NCBI GenBank assembly: GCA_018333775.1
Contig: JAGXSO010000079.1
Location: 1 to 11,027 of the forward strand
Direction: 5' to 3'
From: Truepera sp.
Lineage (GTDB): Bacteria > Deinococcota > Deinococci > Deinococcales > Trueperaceae
Length of the DNA stretch: 11,027 nt
Position 1 is the first letter of the stretch. Every line of letters begins with the position of its first letter. The notes under the pieces were generated by a model. That model was not told where the DNA came from and ran no database searches. It saw only the letters and a list, made by a program, of their open reading frames with translations. Positions 1 through 4,363 of this stretch are shown piece after piece. A program made the position numbers and the translations under genes.

Positions 1-359
1 GAGGTCGACTGGCCACCAACCCGATATTGCTCGCTTCCCGCAAAAGCGACGATGCCGTCACGGCATCCCCCTTGTAATGCTACTGCCAGGACACCGGCCG
101 TTATCACGGTTCGATCAGCCGGGTCCAGTTCCTGAGCATGTGTGAAGAGGATTTCACCCTGATAAGTGACCGCCAGGTAAAAGCTGCGCAGTGCCTCGGT
201 CGATGGTGCTTCGACGCTATTGACGGCACCAAAGAAATGCCACAGGAGATCTGGGCTCGGTGATGCAGGATTGAGCTGAATCTGTGCTGTCGCGATACCG
301 CTTAGTAGTAATAACTGAGCCAGAACTCCGAATATTATATTTCTGATTCTTTGGGCCAT
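1..359 (-). CDS. Secreted protein with signal peptide, 3' end beyond window
   Basis: This is a partial gene: 119 codons read leftward without a stop and run off the left edge. The N-terminus is a clear Sec signal peptide: a short basic start (MAQRIRN), a hydrophobic core (IIFGVLAQLLLLSGI) and an ATA-Q type cleavage site near residue 25. The mature part is a mixed soluble sequence with one visible Cys (residue 99, in GGCRDG) and no family I recognise. The start is supported by a purine-rich SD (GGAAGGGG) 7 nt upstream. Codon use and local GC are lower than in the housekeeping genes to the right, like its island neighbours. It follows two other small exported or envelope-type ORFs on the same strand and may be the distal gene of their operon, though a 200-bp gap precedes it. 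The exported location is well supported; the function is unknown. Confidence 0.7.
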   Translation of the reverse strand, partial: MAQRIRNIIFGVLAQLLLLSGIATAQIQLNPASPSPDLLWHFFGAVNSVEAPSTEALRSFYLAVTYQGEILFTHAQELDPADRTVITAGVLAVALQGGCRDGIVAFAGSEQYRVGGQST

Positions 360-559
360 GTCGACACCCCTTCCACTTCAATCTTAATCCTTGCTCGGAC
401 AGCCATAGCACACACAGCTTCATTAACTTTCGCCATGAATATGGCTTACCATGACAACGTCGTGCCATCAGGCTAGTATCAGCGCTTAATGAGATCACGC
501 TTTGGGCATTCAAGTCCTTGATCTTTAAGGCCATTGCCGTACCTGACGAATCCTAACCC
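360..559. other. Intergenic stretch without a convincing gene
   Basis: This gap lies between the stop of the 94-aa ORF and the start of the secreted protein. It is relatively AT-rich. It holds the SD for the secreted gene (367-374, GGAAGGGG read on the minus strand). A small inverted repeat, CCTAA-CCC-TTAGG (552-564), lies over the upstream stop codon but has no following T-run, so it is not called a terminator. I see no convincing -35/-10 pair for a separate promoter. Confidence 0.4.
367..374 (-). promoter_or_regulatory. Ribosome binding site of the secreted protein gene
   Basis: GGAAGGGG on the minus strand, 7 nt before the ATG at 359. It fixes the start of the signal-peptide ORF over the overlapping frame 217-534, which has no comparable SD. 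Confidence 0.55.
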
Positions 560-844
560 TTAGGGGCGGCATCTATCATTTCGACTGCTAGCGAACCGGA
601 TGTTCCAACCCAAGTTGTTTACTACCCAAGCGCGTGCGGTACTAGAGCAGTTGAAGGTTCCGAACGCAATGTTGAATGACTGAGCATCCCACCTCCCACT
701 ATCTCTTGCTGTCGGTGGCCAGTGATTGCCTGCACGAGCCGTTACCTCAGTATTGACAGAACTCACAGCATTGTTACCAGCGAACATCGGATCGCACGTG
801 GCGGTAGCATAACCCTTTGCTCCTGGACTTCCTGAATTCGGCAT
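560..844 (-). CDS. Small Cys-containing protein, possibly frameshifted from upstream lipoprotein
   Basis: Unrecognised 94-aa ORF. It is rich in Ala, Asn, Ser, Thr and aromatic residues, with Cys at 17, 66 and 92, Trp-containing segments (AWVVNNLGWNI) and no long hydrophobic segment. The composition suggests an extracytoplasmic beta-rich domain, but there is no signal peptide and no good SD before the ATG (only a weak GCGAG). The same frame is open further upstream, back to 931, without a start codon, and reads plausibly (SCTYRVTYRCEARATA) across the end of the lipoprotein gene. The real protein may therefore be the C-terminal half of that lipoprotein, separated by a single-base shift near 866-872. 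Alternatively it is an independent gene translated by reinitiation 22 nt after the lipoprotein stop. That it is coding at all is moderately supported by protein-like composition and codon use. Confidence 0.42.
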   Translation of the reverse strand: MPNSGSPGAKGYATATCDPMFAGNNAVSSVNTEVTARAGNHWPPTARDSGRWDAQSFNIAFGTFNCSSTARAWVVNNLGWNIRFASSRNDRCRP

Positions 845-866
845 GGCAGTCGCTCTCGCTTCGCAC

Positions 867-1277
867 CTATACGTAACTCTGTATGTGCAGCTCGCCCCGT
901 GCGCTATATGGGAACATTCCTGCTGCCACCATTAACTCAACGTTGGACGAAACTTCTTGCAGAATGTCACTCCATCCCTGGCTGTAGATTGTGCGAACTT
1001 GAGGTTCGACTTTCATTAGGCTCTTGACCTGTTGCATCTTGGCTTCGAGCGCTGCCAAGGTCGCTTCATCTATGCTCAGGTAGTCGATTGAAAAACCGAT
1101 ACTCCCTGGCCGTTCATAATAGCGGAACCCAGGCCCAAGCTGAATCCAGTCTTCCAAGTTCTCTGAAACAGCTTCAATATGCTCACGCTCCATGTTGGGA
1201 TCGGCGATCGGCCCCATCGAGCATGCTGCCAGAACCATTAGCAGAACGAAGCCAGTGATTACGGATCGTTTGTGCAT
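867..1277 (-). CDS. Putative small lipoprotein
   Basis: Predicted 136-aa lipoprotein of unknown function. The N-terminus has a basic MHKR, a hydrophobic core and a lipobox LAAC with the lipidated Cys at residue 19, so it should be anchored in the membrane after signal peptidase II cleavage. The mature region is acidic and probably helical (residues about 65-105), and it ends with a short beta-like segment (ELHIQSYV). I chose the ATG at 1277 over the in-frame ATG at 1337 because an AGGAGA SD sits 7 nt before it and the lipobox is then at the normal distance. It lies 52 nt downstream of the stop of the 42-aa peptide ORF and probably shares its transcript, which would start from the promoter beside the 23-bp repeats. 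A protein-like reading frame continues beyond its stop in the +1 frame, so a frameshift truncation is possible. Confidence 0.72.
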   Translation of the reverse strand: MHKRSVITGFVLLMVLAACSMGPIADPNMEREHIEAVSENLEDWIQLGPGFRYYERPGSIGFSIDYLSIDEATLAALEAKMQQVKSLMKVEPQVRTIYSQGWSDILQEVSSNVELMVAAGMFPYSARGELHIQSYV

Positions 1278-1329
1278 CGAGATTCTCCTAACCCCTCGGG
1301 TCGCCAAAATTGCCTTACTCCGTGCGCGC

Positions 1330-1458
1330 TTAACCATCTTTGATCTTGCGCATCTGTGGGTTGCGTGGGGTACTCATAAGGTCCAGTGAGTGATCCACCT
1401 CCTCCATCTTGTTGCAGTGCCTGTCAATGATAGCCAATGGCTCCTCACCTCCTTTCAT
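1330..1458 (-). CDS. Small peptide, 42 aa, first ORF after repeat-flanked promoter
   Basis: Short ORF, too small for most gene callers. It begins MKGGEEPLAIIDRHCNKMEE and ends MRKIKDG; it is charged, has one Cys (residue 15) and no signal peptide or membrane segment. It is the first frame after a TATACT -10 hexamer, with its ATG 9 nt after that hexamer, so the mRNA would be leaderless or nearly so. A strong SD (AAAGGAGG) lies inside codons 2-4 and could instead serve the in-frame TTG at 1437, giving a 35-aa product. Its TAA overlaps an ATG of the lipoprotein frame at 1337. Position and residue pattern argue for a real peptide or a regulatory leader ORF. The function is unknown, and a non-translated leader cannot be excluded. 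Confidence 0.45.
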   Translation of the reverse strand: MKGGEEPLAIIDRHCNKMEEVDHSLDLMSTPRNPQMRKIKDG

Positions 1459-1467
1459 TGTCTGTAG

Positions 1468-1473
1468 AGTATA
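1468..1473 (-). promoter_or_regulatory. -10 hexamer of leftward promoter
   Basis: TATACT on the minus strand. The 23-bp repeat at 1481-1503 ends exactly 7 bp upstream and replaces any recognisable -35 box, as at activator-dependent promoters. It is predicted to drive the peptide-lipoprotein string reading leftward. Confidence 0.55.
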
Positions 1474-1480
1474 TGGGCTA

Positions 1481-1503
1481 CAACCTAACATTCACCTAAC
1501 ATC
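1481..1503 (-). repeat. 23-bp direct repeat, copy 1 (putative activator site)
   Basis: Exact copy of 1513-1535, 32 bp away start to start (about three helical turns). It contains two ACCTAACAT half-sites (1483-1491 and 1494-1502) spaced 11 bp. Read in the direction of the leftward promoter the half-site is ATGTTAGGT. It lies directly upstream of the TATACT hexamer. The 11-bp spacing matches the heptamer repeats bound by SARP-type winged-helix activators. Confidence 0.75.
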
Positions 1504-1512
1504 TCCAGCAGG

Positions 1513-1535
1513 CAACCTAACATTCACCTAACATC
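1513..1535 (-). repeat. 23-bp direct repeat, copy 2 (putative activator site)
   Basis: Identical to copy 1 over all 23 bases, with half-sites at 1515-1523 and 1526-1534. Start positions of the four half-sites are 11, 21 and 11 bp apart, so all lie close to the same face of the helix. Confidence 0.75.
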
Positions 1536-1548
1536 CCTGAGCAGTCGG

Positions 1549-1571
1549 CATGTTAGGTGGTTGTTACCTTG
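1549..1571 (+). repeat. Degenerate inverted copy of the 23-bp repeat
   Basis: Matches the reverse complement of the 23-mer at 18 of 23 positions by hand alignment. The first half-site (ATGTTAGGT, 1550-1558) is exact and the second (TTGTTACCT, 1561-1569) is degenerate. It faces the 45-aa peptide gene and ends 7 bp before a CACAAT hexamer, mirroring the geometry on the left side. Confidence 0.6.
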
Positions 1572-1578
1572 GCCTTGG

Positions 1579-1584
1579 CACAAT
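1579..1584 (+). promoter_or_regulatory. Candidate -10 hexamer of rightward promoter
   Basis: CACAAT matches TATAAT at four of six positions. It is placed 7 bp after the inverted repeat copy, the same gap as on the divergent side, and would give a leader of about 20 nt before the ATG at 1612. It is called mainly on this symmetry; the hexamer alone would not be convincing. Confidence 0.4.
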
Positions 1585-1598
1585 CAACCCCAGGGCAG

Positions 1599-1606
1599 AA
1601 GGAGGT
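1599..1606 (+). promoter_or_regulatory. Strong ribosome binding site of the 45-aa peptide
   Basis: AAGGAGGT, complementary to the 16S rRNA 3' end over eight bases, 5 nt before the ATG at 1612. It is the best SD in the window and the main support for translation of this short ORF. Confidence 0.7.
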
Positions 1607-1611
1607 AAGCT

Positions 1612-1749
1612 ATGAAGCGGACTCTGGCTGGTGTACTCGTACTGCTGATTCTGTGTGCTGGCTTTGCTCTGGCCGACGGTAGAGACCCCGGACGGAAGTG
1701 CGCTGGTGAGGCGCCCGGCGTTGCCGTTGCAAAGGCCGCTGAACGCTAG
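1612..1749 (+). CDS. Small secreted peptide, 45 aa, with signal sequence
   Basis: Hidden small gene. Residues 1-21 form a textbook Sec signal peptide: MKR, then the hydrophobic core LAGVLVLLILCAGF, then ALA before the predicted cut. This leaves a hydrophilic peptide of about 24 residues beginning DGRDPGRKC with a single Cys at residue 30. The Cys at residue 15 is not a lipobox because Leu, not a small residue, precedes it. An AAGGAGGT SD sits 5 nt upstream. The gene stands behind the rightward side of the repeat-bearing control region and ends convergently on the regulator gene, their TAG stops sharing the palindrome CTAG (1746-1749). Possible roles are an exported signalling peptide, a small envelope protein or a peptide antimicrobial; nothing in the sequence decides between them. 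That it is expressed and exported is fairly likely; the role is inference. Confidence 0.68.
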   Translation: MKRTLAGVLVLLILCAGFALADGRDPGRKCAGEAPGVAVAKAAER

Positions 1750-4259
1750 GCGTCGTAGCTGTCAACCAGCCCCCTGACCCGCGCTCTGGCAACGGCGGTG
1801 CGCGGGTCGCTTTTATCCAGGAGCGTCAGCACCTTCTCCCACACCTCCAGGTCATCAACCAAGCGTTCTGCCAGCATCCAGAGGGCTTCTGGATCCTGGC
1901 TGCGGAGGATGGCCTGGCGCAAAGCCTCTTCCAGAAAGACCCGCTTCTCCACCACGCTCGGCGCCTCGGACCCGGGCAGCAGCGGGCCGCGGTAGAGCTC
2001 GAGCGCCTCCAGCAGCCGGTTGTTTTGAACAAGCTCGCCAAGCTTCAAAAAGTCCGCCGTGACGCTTACCCCCAGCCGGTAGGGGCGGCTGGTAACAGGC
2101 ACCAGCTTTCTCAGCCGGCCTATCTCGACCGCGCAGCGCTGCACGTCGCCATACTCGCCGTAGACCGCCAGAGTAAGTTGCTCGCCGCTGAGCCCTTGGG
2201 GGTGAAGTGATAAGGCCAGCAGCAACTCGGCAAAACGCGGGCGAAGGCTAAGCGGCTTACCGTTCAACCGAGCAATGGCAGTCTCAAAAAAGGAGAGTTC
2301 CAACCCGTGTTGCTCCCCCTTCAGGAGCCGCTTCACCTCGTAAAACGCCTCTGCTGGGCCGGCCAGGTGGCGCAAGCCGCTCTCGCCCAGCTCGCTGAGG
2401 CCCATCTCGGCTCGGGCCAGGGCGGTGCGCGCTTGCTCTGGTTGGCCGGTCAAAAGGTAGGCTCTCGCCAGGTAAAAACCGGCCTGCGCCAGACGCTCGG
2501 CAAGAAGCGGCTGACTAAAGTCGGACAAGACGCCCTCGAGGATGGGGACGGCCTGCCCGGGGTTGCTAAAGCTCAGGGCCATGCCGCAGGCCAGGCGGGC
2601 GCGCCGTTGCCGCAGGGGCTCGAGCCCACGGGTGAGCTCCTGGGCCTGTTCGGCAACGGCCAGCGCCTCCTCTTCCTCACCCACCTCCAGCAGAGCCCGC
2701 ACCAGCAGGTTGGCCAGCGCGCCTACCCGCTCGCGCCGCTGGTTCTCCTGCCAGAGCACACGGTAGATGGCGGCAGCCTCGGCTGCCTCACCCTGGCTCA
2801 ACAGCAGGTCGGCTAGCGTCGTTTGGAAGAGCTCTGAGAGCGAAGGGCGAACCTCTACCAAGTTGTGGACTTCGGCCCGCAGCTCTAGCTCCAGCCCTGC
2901 CGCGCCGCCCTGCAAGATGCGCGCGTAGGCCCATTCGTTGAGCAGCCCAAGGCGCAAAGAGATCTGGCTGAGACCGCTCTGGCGATAGAGCCTCTGCCCC
3001 CACTCGGCCCAATAAACAGCAGACCGGTAGCGCCCCAAGAGGGACTGGCGCGAGGCCAGGGCATCAGCGATGGTGACCGCTAGCAGCGCCTTGCCCTCGT
3101 GCTCGGCCAGCCGCAAGCCTTGTTCCAGCAGGGCCAGCCCTGCCTCGGGGTCGCGCAGGCCCAGGGCGCGGCCGTAGGTGTAGAGGGTCTGGGGCGTCTC
3201 TCTAGCTCTGGCCGCCCGTTCAGCTTCGGCTAAGTACCCTTCGCTATCGCCCTGTTCAAACAGCGCCTCGGCATAGAGGGCGCGCAGGTCGGGCAGGTCT
3301 TGCTCTGCTAGCGCAGCAGCGACCTCATACAATAGGGCCTTCTCCTGGCCCAGTGTCAGCGCCGCGACCAGGCGGTAGCCGAGCACCACCGGAAGGCGTC
3401 GAAAAGGCTGGGAGAGCTTTTCAAGTAGCGCGTAGACCCTGGCCTCCAGACCTCGTTCCCAGAAGTAATCCCCCGCCTCGGTCAGCACTTGCGGGACTTC
3501 TTCGGGAGCGTGCTGGACGGCCAGCTCCAGAGCCTCCAGATACCGCCCCTGCCGCCAGAGAATCTCCAGGAGCTGGGCGGGCCTTGGCTCGGGCTCCAGG
3601 CCGGGAATCGGCCTTGAACCTTCCGGGCTTGGGCGCAGGGGCAGAGGCAGCGACAGGCGCTCGTGCAGGGCGACCATGAACGGTTCGTAAGCGCCATCGG
3701 CGAGCTGCCACAGCGCCAGGGCTTCATCTCCGGTCAGTTTCCCGTCAACCAGCGCCAGCGCCTCAGCCTGGCTCATACGTAGCTCGCCCGGCCCGAGCAG
3801 CAAGGCGTGGGCAGGGAGCGAGAAGCCGTCCGGTAGCCGGTTGAAGTGTAGAACCACGCGGTTATTATCCCTCTGGAACTCCAGCAGATCCCGCGCCAGG
3901 GCAGGGCCATATTCGGCGTGCAAAAGGGCAAAGGTAAAGGGGCCGAGCAGCTCCAGGTGTTGCCGCAGTACGCTCAGGCCGTAGCGATAGGGCATGCCGT
4001 AGCCGAACAGTAGGGGCGCATGATCATGCGCCCCTACCAGGGCGCGTCTCACGGCCTCGGCCAGCTTGTTGCCCTGGGCCACCGGGTCGTCGGCATCGGC
4101 CGGGGCCAGGTCGCACCAGATTAGCGGCTGCTGCGGCGCATTAAGCGCGGCGATAAGGTGAGGCACGCCCCAGCGCGGGTCGGCCTCGATAACCACCGGC
4201 CCGGCCCGGCCCCGCACCCTGCTAAGCAGCGTGTCGAGCCAGGGTGCCGGGGCACTCAT
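1746..4259 (-). CDS. SARP/BTAD-type transcriptional regulator with TPR-like region
   Basis: Predicted 837-aa cytoplasmic DNA-binding regulator. Residues about 1-200 resemble the ATPase module of MalT/AfsR-like STAND proteins, but the P-loop position reads ADPRWGVPHL, without the GKT/S needed for nucleotide binding, so ATP hydrolysis is doubtful. Residues about 235-640 are Ala/Leu/Glu-rich helical repeats of TPR type, a typical protein- or peptide-binding scaffold. Residues about 655-737 look like an OmpR/SARP winged helix (LNGKPLSLRPRFAELLLALS, then VQRCAVEIGRLRKLV). Residues 738-805 look like a bacterial transcriptional activator domain (LLEALELYRGPLLPG). The DNA-binding part is thus C-terminal, the reverse of classical Streptomyces SARPs. 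The ATG overlaps the upstream 35-aa ORF by ATGA. There is no SD, but TATACT lies 7 nt upstream. The end is shared with the 45-aa peptide gene. The nearby 11-bp-spaced repeats are candidate targets (inference). A 28-bp perfect palindrome sits in frame at 4010-4037. Confidence 0.85.
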   Translation of the reverse strand: MSAPAPWLDTLLSRVRGRAGPVVIEADPRWGVPHLIAALNAPQQPLIWCDLAPADADDPVAQGNKLAEAVRRALVGAHDHAPLLFGYGMPYRYGLSVLRQHLELLGPFTFALLHAEYGPALARDLLEFQRDNNRVVLHFNRLPDGFSLPAHALLLGPGELRMSQAEALALVDGKLTGDEALALWQLADGAYEPFMVALHERLSLPLPLRPSPEGSRPIPGLEPEPRPAQLLEILWRQGRYLEALELAVQHAPEEVPQVLTEAGDYFWERGLEARVYALLEKLSQPFRRLPVVLGYRLVAALTLGQEKALLYEVAAALAEQDLPDLRALYAEALFEQGDSEGYLAEAERAARARETPQTLYTYGRALGLRDPEAGLALLEQGLRLAEHEGKALLAVTIADALASRQSLLGRYRSAVYWAEWGQRLYRQSGLSQISLRLGLLNEWAYARILQGGAAGLELELRAEVHNLVEVRPSLSELFQTTLADLLLSQGEAAEAAAIYRVLWQENQRRERVGALANLLVRALLEVGEEEEALAVAEQAQELTRGLEPLRQRRARLACGMALSFSNPGQAVPILEGVLSDFSQPLLAERLAQAGFYLARAYLLTGQPEQARTALARAEMGLSELGESGLRHLAGPAEAFYEVKRLLKGEQHGLELSFFETAIARLNGKPLSLRPRFAELLLALSLHPQGLSGEQLTLAVYGEYGDVQRCAVEIGRLRKLVPVTSRPYRLGVSVTADFLKLGELVQNNRLLEALELYRGPLLPGSEAPSVVEKRVFLEEALRQAILRSQDPEALWMLAERLVDDLEVWEKVLTLLDKSDPRTAVARARVRGLVDSYDA
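4010..4037. repeat. 28-bp perfect palindrome inside the regulator gene
   Basis: Each 14-base arm reads GTAGGGGCGCATGA, and the arms meet without a loop. In the regulator frame it codes for VGAHDHAP between residues 75 and 84 and keeps the frame open. Palindromes beginning GTAGGGGCG are familiar to me as dispersed repeats in several bacterial phyla, so this may be a small mobile or REP-like element captured by the coding sequence. Only one copy is visible here. Confidence 0.65.
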
Positions 4260-4363
4260 GCAAGGTAGTATAAGCGCAGCCGGATATCCAGCCGACCGGT
4301 TCGGGAAGGGTGCTGTAAAAGGTGCGGGTAGTCAGTCAGCAACTCGGGGCCGTGCTCGGTCAC
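4256..4363 (-). CDS. Possible 35-aa ORF coupled to both neighbours
   Basis: The frame starts at a GTG inside the stop region of the pabB-pabC gene (GTGA overlap) and ends in a TGA inside the regulator's start (ATGA overlap). It fills the 100-bp gap between them exactly. The product begins [17 protein letters not shown] and ends RLRLYYLA; it has no recognised family. Two 4-base overlaps are what one expects of a translationally coupled small gene, yet a 35-codon open frame is not rare by chance in GC-rich DNA and no SD is evident. It could also be the remnant of a longer C-terminus of the upstream fusion protein in another frame. Low confidence. Confidence 0.3.
   Translation of the reverse strand: MTEHGPELLTDYPHLLQHPSRTGRLDIRLRLYYLA
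4267..4272 (-). promoter_or_regulatory. Candidate -10 of a leaderless promoter for the regulator
   Basis: TATACT, identical to the -10 of the leftward peptide promoter, 7 nt before the regulator's ATG, so transcription would begin at or next to the start codon. There is no SD and no good -35 (TCGGCT at 17-bp spacing). No copy of the ATGTTAGGT half-site is present, so autoregulation through that site is not evident. Confidence 0.4.

Noticed and set aside
335..436. 33-codon minus-strand frame starting MAKVNEAVCAM
   Set aside because: It looks protein-like but is closed by a nearby upstream stop, has no SD and overlaps the start of the secreted gene. Not enough support.
217..534. 105-codon minus-strand open frame
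   Set aside because: It overlaps the signal-peptide gene by 143 bp, lacks an SD and has unnatural composition. The overlapping frame ending at 359 has a clear signal peptide and SD.
552..564. Hairpin CCTAA-CCC-TTAGG as a terminator
   Set aside because: The stem is only 5 bp, includes the stop codon and is not followed by a T-run.
1278..1337. Upstream ATG extension of the lipoprotein
   Set aside because: It would put about 20 basic residues before the signal sequence. The ATG at 1277 has an SD and places the lipobox normally.
1612..1674. Lipobox in the 45-aa peptide (LILC)
   Set aside because: The residue before Cys is Leu instead of Gly, Ala or Ser, and a good signal peptidase I site (ALA) follows.
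2307..2816. 169-codon plus-strand open frame
   Set aside because: It is a shadow of the regulator gene in GC-rich DNA, with Leu/Gly/Gln-rich low-complexity composition and no domain.
3353..3679. Pro/Arg-rich plus-strand open frame
   Set aside because: Composition is typical of an antisense frame. It lies entirely within the regulator gene.
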